A stretch of DNA of 64,000 bases from Entoloma clypeatum (GCA_963565915.1 OY751489.1:992001-1056000), one strand, 5' to 3'; shown: positions 11,138 to 23,914, counted from the first letter of the stretch. Program-made: numbers and translations. The notes: a model not told the origin generated them from the letters alone.

Positions 11138-11538
11138 TGTTATGCTTAACAAACCGTTCCAAGGTTCGGGCAGAGTATGCAGGAAGTGGAAAGGCGAAGA
11201 GCAAAGTGATTGCTAAATCTAAGGAATCTACTATAGTACAAGAGGTTTATATAGGTACTGACTATAGGCGGTAGCGGATGAGTCAGTACTGCGGAAGGCA
11301 GTGCGCATGAGTAAGGTTACTGCGGAAGGCTATGTACAGTGAGTAAGCTGACTGCGGAAAGCGAGTCAGCATGGGAGCGAAGTATACTAAAGGGGATGAC
11401 GAAGTAATGTAATGAGTCAGACTGGAAATTGAAGGTTGCGAAAGTAGACATTAGACATAGTAAGCTCGTAAGAGGGCGCCGAGTCGGGCCAATAAGTAAA
11501 AGATATGACGTGGTCCTCATACCGTAGAGTCCGTAACA
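11138..11538 (-). repeat. 3' LTR of Chr-2
   Basis: 401 bp, TGTTATGC...CCGTAACA on the plus strand. U3 contains degenerate tandem repeats with ACTGCGGAAGGC and TGAGTCA cores. TATATAAA in sense, 25 nt before AGATTTAGCAA. Confidence 0.92.
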
Positions 11539-11572
11539 TGTTCCCCTCTCCAAGCTCTGTGTCCTCACAGAG

Positions 11573-11944
11573 TCACTGTCCCCATCCCTCGTTGTTGCCG
11601 GGATCGGACCAGTTCGGACTTTCCTTGAGGCTCCAATCATATATCAACTCCTCGTTGATGGCTACGGCAAGTTCAAGGCCTTTGATGGCCAGCCGAATGC
11701 GTCGATTTTCGATGACGAGGGTGCTGGTGTAATTCCCGAGGATTTGTTTCTCTTCGGGAGTCGGGGCGATGGGGAGATTGGACAACAAATGAAGTCGAAT
11801 ATTCATCTGGCGATGAAGGAGATTGGCGAGGGAAGTTTCAAGGGCATGGATTTGGTCTCTCATGGAGAGCGCTTCGTTCATAAGGGCGGCGATGGTGGGG
11901 TTGATGTCGGTGGTGGAGGTGGAGGTGACGATGGTGTTTGACAT
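11573..11944 (-). CDS. Extra ORF (ORF3) of Chr-2, 123 aa, unknown function
   Basis: Open reading frame between the end of pol and the 3' LTR, ATG at 11944. The product is 123 aa, predicted mostly helical, with a conserved core EALSMRDQIHALE, LHRQM, EEKQIL and ENRRIRLA, and ends in a Trp/Gly tail. It is homologous to ORFs in the same place in Chr-3 (29651-30019) and Chr-4 (39014-39376). It is uninterrupted here although gag and pol of the same copy contain several stops. No signal peptide, membrane segment or catalytic motif is visible; coiled-coil association is a guess from heptad-like spacing of hydrophobic residues. I do not recognise a family. Confidence 0.65.
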   Translation of the reverse strand: MSNTIVTSTSTTDINPTIAALMNEALSMRDQIHALETSLANLLHRQMNIRLHLLSNLPIAPTPEEKQILGNYTSTLVIENRRIRLAIKGLELAVAINEELIYDWSLKESPNWSDPGNNEGWGQ

Positions 11945-12077
11945 GGCGGTGAGGATGGTTGAGAGGTAAAAGAAGAATGGGGTGGCTATATTGGGCAGGG
12001 AGAAGACTAGAGCGGGGAACTCGGTGTGTGGTTGACTGATGAGGTCGATACTGCCATGGGTTTTGAGAACTCGTCTT

Positions 12078-15000
12078 TTATTGTGGTCGAGACAGGTTCT
12101 GCCGATGGAAATCACGGATCAAATCTTGAGCGTTCTGAATGTTAGCTTGAGGTTCCCATGTGTTCTCTTCTGGGCCATATCCTTCCCACTGGACAAGGTA
12201 CTGGATCTTTCCGCAGAACTTTCGAGAGTCTAGGATCGTAGACACATGGTACTCTTCTCGTCCTTCAATGATGATCGGATCAGGGGCTGGTTTCTTTTTC
12301 TGGATGGCGTACTTCGGAGTTTCATATGGTGACAACAGGGTCTCATTGAACACAGGGTGAATCATCTTCCAAGTCTTCGGAAGATCAAGAAGGTACGTGC
12401 TAGCTCCTTTCTTCTCTAGGACTTTGAATGGTCCATGTCGGAGTGCATCAAGTTTCTTTGAGGGGCGATCAGTCCTGATGTTAGTCCCTTCCAGCCACAC
12501 CTTGTCTCCGATATGGTAGTCCCGAGATGGACTTCGCCGTGTGTCAACTGTCTTCTTCATCTGATCCTGTGCTTGTTTCAGCGCGGCATTGGCTTCTTCT
12601 CGTGCCTGTTTAAGTTTTTTCCAAGAAGTCGTTGGCAGCCGGATTAGTATCTTCTAACACGAGCTCTCCCTTCCACGGATGTAAACCGTAGTTGAGGTAG
12701 AATGGGGTGTGCTTCGTTGCCTGATGTTCTTTGTCATTGTACTAGAACTCTGCGATTGCGATCCATTCAGCCCAATCATCCTGTAGATGGTTGACAAAGT
12801 TTCGTAAGAATGCTTCTGTTTCCTGGTGCGATCGCTCGGCCTGTCCATCAGTCTGTGGGTGGTATGCGGTGGACAGGTTCCTCTTGATCCCTAACATGCG
12901 GCAGAGTATCTCCATGAACTTCGCGGCAAACTGCGGTCCCCTATCGCTGATGATCTTCTTGGGGATCCCATGAAGCTTCCATATCTGATCCCAATAGATC
13001 TTGGCTAATCCTTCAGCTGATAGTTCCACGGTTGTCGGAATGAGGTGAAGCATCTTCGAATGTCTATCCGTGATGACCAGAATTGTGTTTTTTCCATCAG
13101 ATTCTGGTATTGGTCCCACGACATCGATTCCTATGTCTTCCCATGGGTGACTTGGTGCTGCATGGGGATGTAGCGGAGCATGTCGCTTTTGTCAGTTAAT
13201 CTTGTTGTGTTGACAAGTGTCGCAACCCTTCACATACTTCTTCACGTCATGCAGTATGGTAGGCCACCAGTAGGTGCGAGTGAGGAGTTCATGTGTCCGG
13301 TACTGTCCTGGATGTCCGGCCACTGGTGCATCGTGTGACTCGAACATCAATTCTTGTCGTAATTGTGGGTCTGGCGGGACATAGACTCATTCGCCTGCAT
13401 ATGTGATGCCGTTTTCCTGTTGATACCAATGAGGATTCTTCTTTAGACCCTGGGCTACTTCTGTCTCCATGCGGTTTGAACCCTTGATGCGTGCAATCCA
13501 CAGATTTTTGATGGTTGTGACGTTTCCAATTTTGATGGAATCAGATGTTTCACCCCCTTCAAAGAATTGTTCCTCCGTGAACATCTCCATTTGTACCACA
13601 TCTTCTGATTCCAACCGTTTCAAGACTAGTCCCTCCTTGAGCATTTGGTCACTGTCCTGTGGTTCGAGTTCCGCTTCATACCAGGGTAAGCGTGACAGGA
13701 TGTCCGCTTTCGCATTGGTCTTGCCGGGCACATGCCGTAATTCAAAGTCATAGTCTTGTAACTTCATTTTCCAGCGTCGCTGTCGTTGATTTAGGTCCTG
13801 AGGACAACGGAAATATTCCAGGTTCTTGTGGTCGGTCAAGATCTCGAAACGTTCCCTGGCTTCAAGCAGATAGTGTCTCCAATCTTTCAATGCTTCCACA
13901 ACTGCCAGGAGTTCCTTGTCGTATATCTTGTAATTCTGTTTGGCCGCGGACATGGTCCGCGACAAGAACGCGATGGGGTGCCATTTGTCGTCTTGCTTCT
14001 GAGAGAGTACTGCTCCAATTGCATAGCCTGATGCATCTGTTTCAACCCTGAACTGTCCCTCTGGTTTTGGTAATGCCAAGACCGGTGCCGATGTAATTGC
14101 CTGTATGAGACCTTCAAAGGCTTGCTGCTCTGTTGGTCCCCAAGTAAATGCCATACCGCCTGTGAGCGCGGTGAGAGGCTTTGCGATGTTTGAGTACCCT
14201 TCAATAAATCGTCGATAGAAGTTAGCAAATCCAAGGAACTTCTGAACTTCCTTTTTTGATGTGGGTGCTCGCCAGTTTCGAATTGTATCCACCTTCTCAG
14301 TTTCCATCTCAACACATCCCTCACCAACCACATATCCCAATATAGGACATTTCGTTACTTCCCATAAACACTTCTTCTCCTTTAGGAACAAATCATTGTC
14401 CGATAGGATCTGTAGGATTTCTTCAGTGTTTCGCGCGAGTTCTTCCTTGGTTTTACCGATAACCATGATGTCATCCATGTAGATCACGCAGATACGTCGG
14501 CGGATCTGGTCCCGGAATAGACTAGCCATCATTCGAGAGAACGTTCCCGGGGAGTTGCAAAGACCAAAAAACATGACCAATGGTTCAAACAATCCTCAAC
14601 TGGTGAGGAAGGCAGCTTTCCATTCATCGCCCTCCTTAATCCGGACGTTGTTATAACCCCACATGATGTCCATTTTATTGAAGTAGACCGCATCTTTCAG
14701 TACGTCCAAGAGATCGGATAGTCGTGGGAGTGGGAACTTGTCTTTGACCGTGAATTTATTGACCATGCGGTAATCTTGTACCAATTGTTTGGAGCCATCC
14801 TTCTTGTTGATGAAGAAGCAAGGGGAGGCATAAGGGGATTTGGATGGACGGATCTTTCCTGTTGCTAGACCCTTGTCAATGAATGCGTCCAATTCCTCTT
14901 GTTCCTTTTGTGTCATAGGATATGTATTTCCCCCTAGTTCCTTTGGTGCGTCCGGTGTAAGTTTGATACCATGGTCCCATTCCCTCTCCTTTGGGATCTT

Positions 15001-15690
15001 ATCAAAGTTCTCTTTCTCGAAAAGATGAGCAAATCGTTCAACATATGAGGGTTGTTTGGTTGTGGGAGGTGGTGTGGGAGTGACAGCTTCCAAGATAGGG
15101 TCTTCAGGCTTCCATTTCTGATCCGACTTTTTGGGTGCATCTTTGTCGCGCACCTCAACCATGCGAACCCGGTGTTTGTGACCATTAAGGTTAATCCTGA
15201 AATCCGAGTGTTTGGTTCGACATGTTGTTGGGCACCGGTTAAATGTTACCGTGCCGGTTGTCCAATTGATTGTGGGGTTGTGGTGCACCAACCAGTCATG
15301 CCCCAAGAGCATGTCCATTCTCCCAATGTCCAGTACCATTGCTTCCATGGTTTCCTGATGTGCTCCCAAATCCAGTTTGACTTCGGCAAGTTGGCTCGCT
15401 TTCTGTTGTTGATTTGGTGATCCATCCGCATTTATAATTGCTATGGGTGGTATTCCTCGTGTGGGGAGGTTCTGTTCACGTACTATTCTGGGATGGATGC
15501 ATGTGCGTTCACATCCGCTGTCAACCTCAGGTCGGATAACCTTTGGTCCTCATCATGTTTTGAGCTGAGCTAACAGCCTGATTTCTCGTCTTTTCGGAGG
15601 GTTATCTCCCTTCACAATCTTAGTCGACGCAGCGGCTCGCTTGGCAGGGATGACATAGGTTCTATTGTCTGCAGTCATACAAGGCAAGCA
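12078..15690 (-). pseudogene. Pol of Chr-2 (protease, RT, RNase H, integrase, chromodomain)
   Basis: Homologous over its length to the intact 1202-aa Pol of Chr-3. Seen in order: protease region ([10 protein letters not shown] side near 15520), RT with [17 protein letters not shown] and the catalytic YMDD (about 14480), RNase H ([16 protein letters not shown]), integrase DD35E and chromodomain (12078-12250). Lesions: tandem TGA TGA at 15550-15555, TGA near 14599, 13387-13389 and 13192-13194, TAG near 12742 and a 1-nt insertion near 12620. Those at 15550, 13387 and 13192 are shared with Chr-4. Most are Arg CGA to TGA changes. Confidence 0.9.
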
Positions 15691-15728
15691 AGTCCGTTTA
15701 ATAGATAAGGGTCGCGACTTAGCGTCAT

Positions 15729-17284
15729 TTAATCGGACCCTTCGGAAAAATCCTTCTCGTCGGCTTCTAAGATTGTGGTTTCATCATTCTCGGCATCTTC
15801 CTCGGACACCTTCCTAACCCTTCCGGAGTTCTTCTTCGGCTTGCGGCAGTTGCGCGCGATATGGCCTTCTTGGTCACAGTTGAAACATTTGTGACCATCT
15901 TTCTTCTTTGGAGCGCTACAGTCTTTAGCCAGATGACCAAAGTGTTGACAGTTGTAGCAACGGGCTACTCCTGCTTTGTCGATTTCCATGGCTTTGCCCT
16001 GACCACCATAAGTGGTACCCGATCCGGTGCGCATGTCGCCGCCACCTCGGATGACCAGTGCGTGTCCTTCCATCTGTCGTCCCTTGTTTCGGATCTCCTT
16101 TGCGTAATCGGTGTACATCTTGCCATCGCTAGCCACTTGTTCAGAGATTCTGCGGTTGACATTTTTCTCTAGGATGTATTTCCCAGTTTCTTCGCCAAGG
16201 TTTGACAGTTTCAAGAGTTCTTCGAATTCATCCAAGAATTCATCAACAGTGCGTTTCTCTCGTTTCAGGACTTTGAGTCTCGCTTTGGCAGCGACCGACT
16301 TGTTGGCGATGGAGAATCATGTGGCAATATCATTGGAAAAACCTAGCCAGGTGATGTTCTCATTGTCAACAGCAAGAGCGTCTAACTTGTTACTGGCCCA
16401 GTGTCTGCCGGACCCTTCCATCATGCGGGATAGCACTGCAAGAATCTTCTGATCGTCTGTGAGGCTCTTTTGGAACCTGATGTATAGTTTGGTGGCTTTC
16501 CACCACTCGTCAAAGGTGTATCTGTCCTTGAACATCCCAGGATCCTTGATGATCTTGGATGTATCCATTGTTTGTACAGCCAGGGCTTCTGCCATGTCTA
16601 GAGTCTGCGGAGGAGAAGAGGGGTCGGGTTGTTGGGATGAAGATGGGGTTCGGGATACAGGTAAGGATTGAAAATGAGTCCCTGTTCTAGGCATCTGTTC
16701 GATATCTGACTGCGCGGAGTCAAAAGTAAATTCGTCAGGGGACTCATCGGCGGAATCGGTGGCAAAACGTTCAGAGTATTTCCTCTGTAAATCTCTAAGG
16801 AATCTCTGTTCCTGCGCATCTGTTGGTCTCGAGAAGGGGTCAAGTCTCTTGTTTCGTGCCCAGCGGTTGTACTCGGTCTGTTGTTCTTCGGTGGTGAAGT
16901 GGGCGTAGATCTGCTGCTTCGAGTAAGACGTGATGATGTGGCTCTGGGACGTCTCAATGTGAGCATCCTAATCAATCTTCTGATAACGGTTGTCTGGACA
17001 CCGATAAACTCTCTGATCTCTGTGATCCGACCTGTCTGAGGTCCTTCTTGAACGCGAAAACTTTCGAGTTCGTTCTGTTGGGCGTTGTAACACGCGATCT
17101 GGTGTTGCCGAGCAAGATGGATGCTCTCTGCTATCTCGCCGTGGGGGCGATGCTCGTCGTTGTCTAGTTCTTCGTCAAGCACCTGCTGTAGGATGCGACG
17201 GATCTCCGATTCGATGTACTGCTGGATGAGTGTAAAATCAATACTGTCTCGAGGACTTAGCTCCTCCTGTCGGGCTTCTGGCAT
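15729..17284 (-). pseudogene. Gag of Chr-2
   Basis: Two overlapping frames as in Chr-3. The upstream frame starts at an ATG at 17284 that corresponds to ACG in Chr-3 (a CpG transition). The main frame covers the capsid core ([15 protein letters not shown]) and two CCHC knuckles ([14 protein letters not shown] and [14 protein letters not shown], about 15850-15965), ending at 15729. A TGA at 16317-16319 replaces an Arg codon in [10 protein letters not shown] and is shared with Chr-4. Function in an intact copy: capsid assembly and genomic RNA packaging. Confidence 0.88.
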
Positions 17285-17373
17285 GCTGAATGGGTTACTG
17301 GTGAAGTCTTCAAAGAAGCGCGACGTCTTGACTCGTCTGGTAGTTGCTCTCTTCGCTCTGGGCGAACCTAATG

Positions 17374-17384
17374 AGATTTAGCAA
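17374..17384 (-). promoter_or_regulatory. Self-priming primer-binding site of Chr-2
   Basis: TTGCTAAATCT in sense, 2 nt past the 5' LTR, exactly complementary to AGATTTAGCAA at 17469-17459 in the R region of the same LTR. No tRNA-type TGG start is present. Confidence 0.7.
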
Positions 17385-17386
17385 CT

Positions 17387-17787
17387 TGTTATGCTTAACA
17401 AACCGTTCCAAGGTTCAGGCAGAGTATGCAGGAAGTGGAAAGGCGAAGAGCAAAGTGATTGCTAAATCTAAGGAATCTACTATAGTACAAGAGGTTTATA
17501 TAGGTACTGACTATAGGCGGTAGCGGATGAGTCAGTACTGCGGAAGGCAGTGCGCATGAGTAAGGTGACTGCGGAAGGCTATGTACAGTGAGTAAGCTGA
17601 CTGCGGAAAGCGAGTCAGCACAGAAGCGAAGTATACTAAAGGGGATGACGAAGTAATGTAATGAGTCAGACTGGAAATCGAAGGTTGCGAAAGTAGACAT
17701 TAGACATAGTAAGCTCGTAAGAGGGCGCCGAGTCGGGCCGATAAGTAAAAAATATGACGTGGTCCTCATACCGTAGAGTCCGTAACA
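17387..17787 (-). repeat. 5' LTR of Chr-2
   Basis: 401 bp, paired with 11138-11538, flanked outside by the GGGTC duplication. TATATAAA in sense is followed after 25 nt by AGATTTAGCAA, the predicted RNA 5' end. Confidence 0.92.
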
Positions 17788-17923
17788 GGGTCAGGTTTGG
17801 GTGCAGATTCTTCTGCAGGAAAATCTTGGAATGTATGTAGAAATGATGCCCTGGTGTCCTGCAGATTTGAATCTTCCGCTGTGGCTGCTGCTGCGCGGGA
17901 GTTCTGAGTGTTGTGGGCTGCCA
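17788..17923 (-). pseudogene. Gag N-terminus of Gy-B
   Basis: Starts with ATG at 17923 (MAAHNTQNSRAAAATAEDSN) and reads across the GGGTC duplication into the gag part left of Chr-2 at 11137, where a TGA follows soon. It lies 48 nt inside the Gy-B 5' LTR, a normal leader length for a short-leader gypsy element. Confidence 0.7.
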
Positions 17924-17956
17924 TAACTGGAATTTGAAATATGGATAAGCGAGTGG

Positions 17957-17968
17957 CAGTTTGAATAT
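17957..17968 (-). promoter_or_regulatory. Self-priming primer-binding site of Gy-B
   Basis: ATATTCAAACTG in sense, 2 nt past the LTR, is the exact complement of CAGTTTGAATAT at 18204-18193 in the LTR, which begins 25 nt after TATTTAAA (18237-18230). Confidence 0.65.
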
Positions 17969-17970
17969 AC

Positions 17971-18440
17971 TGTTAAGGACTGATCACAAAAACTTCGGAG
18001 CTACGTCAGATGCGTCAGAGTGTTGGAGCGTGTGCAATGTAGGGGCAAGGACTTGGCTTCAACTTGTGTGTTGCACCCTTGCTAATACATTGGTGTCCTT
18101 ATTTCAGAGGATCAGAGGACCAGAGGGTCAGAGGTTGGACTCAAGTTAAGAGTAGGGAAGAGGGTGGGAGGTGTGATGTCAAATCTAAGTTGATATTCAA
18201 ACTGAAGCTATTACATGATTCTACATAAGTTTAAATACTATGTTGGAGGACGTGTGGCTTCGTTGGAGTCAGATAATGAGTGGCTGTTGGAGATGCTTAA
18301 CATAAGTAAATGGTCGGATGTAAGTAATGTACATAACAGTAAATGTGCATAATAAGTATTAGTCAAAATGTCGGAGGTGTCAGAGGTGTCGGAGGTGTCG
18401 GAATTGGTCGGAAATCATCGGAGCTGATTGGACTGTAACA
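17971..18440 (-). repeat. 5' LTR of Gy-B
   Basis: TGTTAAGGAC...GACTGTAACA, 470 bp, aligned to the Gy-A LTR (about 1432-1914) with many CpG transitions. No duplication of flanks because the other end of Gy-B is not recognisable. Confidence 0.75.
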
Positions 18441-18831
18441 GTGAAAATATGAAGAGAAGTTGATATCTAATGTCCTAAATACCCTTTATTGAACAAAATG
18501 AGAATCAATTTTGAACTATACTTACTGGGAAAATGGACAGGTAATAGCCATGATGGACTATATAATACCAGGTTGCTACATTGTCTACACACCCTATACA
18601 TACTTGCTACATAGTTGTTTGACATTATTTGAAAGAATAGATGGAGTAAGAGAGGTATTTGTAGGTTTTTGAGCATCGAGGACAAAACCGTTGCAATGTA
18701 CTAGTCACACAAACTGCTTTCCAGGAAGGCAACCAGTGAATATTTTTCTCTATCCTCATATGGATATCTAGGTGGGATATACAGCTAACCTATATCCAAG
18801 TTTCAGCTATTATCTCTTGAGTTATTAATAA
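18441..18831. other. Unassigned sequence between Gy-B and Chr-5
   Basis: AT-rich, no convincing coding potential. A 72-codon minus-strand ORF (18467-18685) has no recognisable features. Confidence 0.5.
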
Positions 18832-18836
18832 GTTAT

Positions 18837-19164
18837 TGTTGAGGCGATGCTAAGTCAAACGACGTCGTGAGCCCAAACTTAGGAACTTAGAAGGTGGGAC
18901 GTGGAAAGATGAGGAAGTGGCTGTATTGCCAAGAGACCCAGCGGGAATCTTGGGGGAACAAGCTATCGAATACAAGTGAAAGTACCCTACTTATATATGT
19001 AAATGCCATGAGGCTGCGTTGAGGCAGCATCATGCTGCGCGACTCCGGATCCTTTGCATCCTGCTGCTGCTAATGATAAGATGTCCTCATGTACGACACA
19101 ATGTAGATAAGATAAGATTGAGATAAGATAAGATAAAGTGAAAAGTGAAAATATGATCATAACA
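18837..19164 (-). repeat. 3' LTR of Chr-5
   Basis: TGTTGAGGCG...GATCATAACA, 328 bp. Preceded in sense by the purine tract AAAGGGGGTAA. Outer flank GTTAT. Confidence 0.9.
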
Positions 19165-19172
19165 TTACCCCC

Positions 19173-22100
19173 TTTCTAGATCTCGACTTCCAGGTGAGAT
19201 ATGATGTCGTCCAGGGTGTCCGTGAAATTCTCATATGGTTTAAATTTTAATCCTTCAAAGATGTTTGCACGTAGGTGCCGGGGTGCATTCGGGTTTAATT
19301 TAAAGAAGTCCTCCACTGCTTCCTTGGCATGTTCCAGGTGATCCTCAGGTTCCCACATGTTGTGGTCCGGAGTCAGACCTTCCCATTGCACTAAATATTC
19401 CAGCTTTCCTCTCTTCAACCTTGAGTCAATAACTTTAGCAACATCGTACTCCTCTTTGCCATTGATAACTATCAGGTTTGGTGCCTGCACCCTTTGTGAT
19501 CTAAATAGTGGTTCCTTAAATAATCAGACCCTTGGTACATTGATAACCAGGTGGATTTTCCATAACTTTGGCAATTTAAGTTCCACAGTGTGTGACGAAA
19601 TGATCTTGGTTATGGTATAGGGTCCAATCCATCGTTCGGCGAGTTTCTTTAAGGGTCGGTTCAACTTCAGGTCTTTAGTCGATAACCAAACTTTGTCGCC
19701 AACTTTGTAAACTGGTGCATCCCCCCGTTTCAGGTTCACATACCGTTCCATCTCCTCTTGTGCTTTTAATAGCACCGCTTCTGCCTCCTCATGGATTTTC
19801 TTCATTCACTCTGCGAATTCTTTGGCCGGTTCTGACCTTTCTGCCCTCCGAGGTTCTACGCCCATCCTAGGGTGAAACCCATAATTTACATAGAACGGCG
19901 AAAACTGAGTTGCCATGTGAATTTTATTATTATAGGTGAACTCCGCGGTTGCCATCCATTCGGGCCAGTCTGTTTGCCAATGGGAGATGAAGGATCTTAG
20001 ATATTGTTCCAATTCCTGGTTGATGTGTTCCATCTGTCCATCTGTCTGAGAATGATACACCATCGATAATTTAGTTGTAATCCCCAATTTTTTATTTAGT
20101 TCCTTCATAAATATTGCCACAAACTGTGGTCCGCGATCTGATGTTAACAATTCTGGAAGTCCATGAAGTTTCCAGACTTCATCCTGATATAATTTAGCCA
20201 ATCCTTCTGCTGAGACTTCATTGCATGTTTTGATAAAGTGTGATTGCTTAGTGGATCTGCAAGCCACAACTAATACCGCGTTGTACCCCTGAGCTTCTGG
20301 GAATCCTACAATAAAATCTGCCGTAATGTGTTTCCATGGTCCAGCATGTACCATGTTTGCTTTTAATTTACCGGCTAGCGCTTGAGGCATGTTCTTTGAT
20401 CATTGGCATTTGTCACAGCCCTCGACGTAAGCTTTGACCATGTTTGTGATTCCAGGCCACCAATAATTATGCATAATTAATTCCAGGGTTTTCCACTGAC
20501 CTGGATGTCCAGCGACTGAATTGTCTGTAATTTAATAATCTCCACCCTGAGTTTCTGATCCTTTGGAACGTACACCTTTCCTCTATGCAACCATAAACCC
20601 TGCTCCTCATGCCACTCCTCCGCTCGTAATGTTTTTGTGTTTGTTTTCTTTAATTCTTCCACCGCTTTGAGCACTTGCTCATCAAACTCTTTTGCATCCC
20701 TGATGTGTTTCAATAGTTTAGTTTATTCTCCATCAATAAGTAGATGTCCCCAATCCATTGCACGCAAGTGGAAATATTCCAGTTTCAATAGTGTTACATC
20801 CTCATTGTCATTTTCCACCCCCTTTCTATGGTCAACTCTTCTTGAAAGAGCGTCCGCCTTCCCCATTGAAGTTCCTGCCTTGTGTATTAATTTAAAGTTG
20901 AAACTTGTTAGATACAACGCCCAATGTGCTTGTCTGCGATTAAGCTTTTGACCCTGCATGAAGTACTTGAGGTTTTTATGATCGGTCCAGATCTCGACCT
21001 CATGTTTGGCTCCTTCAAGGTGGTGTCTCCATGCTTCCAGCACTCAAATTATGCCCAGCATTTCCTTATCATGTACATCATAATTTCTTTCCACATCATT
21101 TAATCCTTTAGATAAAAAGGCACATGGCCTCCATTTCTCATCCTCCATTCCATAGATAGAATCGCTCCCGTGGCAAAGTCTGATGCGTCTGATTCTACTC
21201 TTAACTTCCAATCTGGATCGGGCGATACCAATATGGGTGCTTCCATAAATATCGAATGCTTCCTCCTGTTCTGTACTCCATCTCCATGCCATGTCCTTCC
21301 TTATTAACTTATGTAATGGTCCGGCCACTTTAGAGAAATCCTTGACGAATCTACTTCCTTGACCTTAGTCGGTGTCGGCCATTGTTTGATGGCGTCTACC
21401 TTCAAAGGGTCCATCCGGATTCCGTCCTTCCCAATAATTAATCCCAGGAACTCTATTTCGTCTCTATCAAAGAAACATTTCTCTGGTTTCAGGAATAAAT
21501 CGTTTTCTTGTAATCTTTTCAAAACTACCTCCACTATGGTGTTGTGTCCTTCCTCTCCTTCTGTTGCCACCAATATATCATTGATATAAATAACCACATA
21601 TCCCTGGTCGATCAAGTCCCTAAAGATATCGTTCATCATGGTCTGGAACATGCTCGGGGAATTATTCAATCCAAAAAACATGACTGTTAGTTCAAAGGCT
21701 CCATCAGGGGTCATAAATGCCGCTTTCCACTCATCTCCTTCCTTGATGTGCACATTGTTGTAGCCCCATCTGAGATCCATCTTGGTGAACCTTTTCTTCC
21801 CTTTTAACTTATCGATCAACTCCAGAATCAATGGGAGGGGATAATTATTGCGGACAGTCCAGCTGTTGATATGTCGGTAATCCTGTACCATTCGTTTCTT
21901 TCCATCCTTTTTGGGTATAAAGAATACTGGCGAAGTTTGTGGTGACTTGGTAGATCGAATATATCCTTTGTGTAATTGATCGTCCACAAATTCAGATACT
22001 TCTTTCCTTTCATCTGGTGACAGGGGGTAGACTTTGGCCTTCTTTGGTACGAAATCTGGCTTTAGGTCTATGGCGTGATCCCATGGTTTCCAGACTGGTA

Positions 22101-23000
22101 ACCTTTCCGACGCTTTCTTTTCAAAGACTGATAGATAGTTGTGATATTTCTGGGGGACAACCTGTTCCGCTGGTACTTCATCTGAGGGTTCTCCCTTAGC
22201 TGCTCTGAGCATGTGGATCACCTCTTCTTCCACTTCTTCTTCATTTCCTTCTACTACCTCTTCAATTCTTCCACCCCACCTGGTTCTTGCAGTTTTCTTT
22301 AAATAATGTGTTCGACGCATGCCGCATTCTTCTGGACATCTTGATAGTTTAATTTCCGCTTTTTTCCAATCGATCTCTGGATTATGGCGTTTCAGCCAAG
22401 TGTGTCCAACAATAATTTTAGCCTTTCCTAGGTTGCATGCTTCAAACACTGCTATTTCCATGTGTCCCTTATACCGCATGGCCATGACTGCCTCATGCGT
22501 GATCGAACCTCCTTGGTTAAGCGTGCCATCAACATTGTAGACCCAAATGGGGAAAGGTAGTTCCCTTAATTTAATATTGTTTCTCTTGGCGAAGTCCAGA
22601 TCAATGAACATCCCTGTCGCCCCTGAGTCCAATAATGCATCGACATCAAAGGTGTGTTTGTCCTGCAATGTTTCCAGCATGATTTTCATCATAAGCTCTT
22701 TTTCCAAAGAAGCAGATCAAATAAAGATGGTTCCCCTATAGAGTCCGTTTGCCTATTTAAGTTATCTGATTCATCTGAATAGGGAATTAAACATTCGTCC
22801 GTAAGGGCCGAACCAAGCCTTGTTTCTAAGGACTCCCCAATGATATAGTTTACAAGTGTATCTAAGTCCGATTCATCTTTTTTTTGTTTTTCTCTCCTAG
22901 GTTTATCTAATAGTATTTTATTGTACATAACTGCTGCATCCAAAAGTTTCTGAAACCATGATTTTACAGTGTCCTTATGTATGTAAGAGTCTATAGGCAA
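19173..23000 (-). pseudogene. Pol of Chr-5
   Basis: Order in sense: linker (23000-22700), protease with ALLDSGATGMFIDLDFAKR (about 22640), RT (KKDGKKRMVQDYRHINSW), RNase H (21043-20723, with [10 protein letters not shown]), integrase (20390-19524, with TADFIVGFPEAQG, LTSDRGPQFVAIF and MEHINQELE) and chromodomain (19490-19300: EEYDVAKVIDSRLKRG, LEYLVQWEGLTP, MWEPEDHL). The RT catalytic box reads YIND: the Asp codon at 21580-21582 is now Asn through a CpG to CpA change. TGA stops interrupt the integrase zinc domain near 20398 and other joints. Clearly inactive. Confidence 0.88.
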
Positions 23001-23036
23001 TTGTTCGTACCGAATTTGTCAGAGCCAGTGGGGGAA

Positions 23037-23914
23037 TTACTGGTTGACATTCACAAAACCCTGCTGCCCTGCAGCTTGTCCATTGGGATTCAGCACAGGC
23101 GCGCTATTCACACCCATTTGTCCATTTGTGGCTTGACGTGCTTGACGCCTTGCCGTTATCTGCCTCAGAATTTCTTCCTCCTTGTGCTCATCAATTTGTT
23201 CAATCATTGCTGCTTGTACCCTGTGCTGCGGCTGCCTGCAATCTCGGGCGAAATGCCCCTGTCCACCACAGTTATAGCAATTACCAGGAGCTCGTCGCTG
23301 GTTTCTGTTGACGTTCATCGCATTCGGATCATGTCGTTGCTGCTGCTGACCGTTTTGCTGGGGACGGTACCCCCCATTCTGTTGTTGCCCAAAGGGCCTT
23401 CCAAAATTATTCTGGCCTTGCGGCCGCGGTGCTTGCTGATTCTGGGGGTGATTTCCCCATTGGTTCCCTTGTCTTTGAGGTCCCTGCCTCATTCCTTGTC
23501 TCATGCGTAATTCTCTTCAGCCCTTCCGATGGCTGAGATTTCTTTGACAGTTTCCTGCATGGTGTCCTGTCATCTTCCTTGCTGAAACAATTGCTGTATG
23601 ATTGAGTCCCGGGCATTTCTCTCCAGTAAGGAAATCCCATGATGATCCTCAATTTTCCCTTTGATTGCCAGTGTTCCAAACTGCATGATCCAATCGTCTG
23701 TTTTCATCTGGTTCTGTTTGAACCCCTCAATCTTTGCTCTGGCCCAATACGTTCCTGCAATGGGTCCATCTAATCGGGACCAGACCGCAATACAGATCTC
23801 GTCATTCCCATGTAACAAATCTCGATTTACGTGGATCCACGTGAGCATTTTTGCCCACCATCCTGAAAACAGGGGTCGGGATCCATTATATTTGCCGGGA
23901 TCTGCAGCTATTTT
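23037..23914 (-). pseudogene. Gag of Chr-5, C-terminal part
   Basis: Contains the capsid core (NDEICIAVWSRLDGPIAGTY, about 23840-23760) and a Gln/Asn-rich nucleocapsid end with a CCHC knuckle CYNCGGQGHFARDC (about 23285-23244). Frame changes occur near 23410-23570. The N-terminus continues across Chr-3 at 30372-30482; the reading IK-IAADPG crosses the ATTTT duplication. Confidence 0.8.

Larger units (their letters stand above)
11138..17787 (-). mobile_element. Chr-2, complete but defective chromovirus (6650 bp)
   Basis: Full-length chromodomain Ty3/gypsy element, minus strand, flanked by GGGTC (11133-11137 and 17788-17792), inserted in Gy-B gag. LTRs of 401 bp at 11138-11538 and 17387-17787 differ at under ten positions. 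Order in sense: 5' LTR, self-priming PBS (17384-17374), gag, pol, extra ORF (11944-11573), polypurine tract GAGAGGGGAACA, 3' LTR. gag and pol carry several TGA stops and pol has a 1-nt insertion near 12620, so it cannot encode its own machinery. Internal sequence is about 99% identical to Chr-4. Confidence 0.92.

Noticed and set aside
18467..18685. 72-codon ORF between Gy-B and Chr-5
   Set aside because: No motif, no homologue recognised, AT-rich context; chance length.
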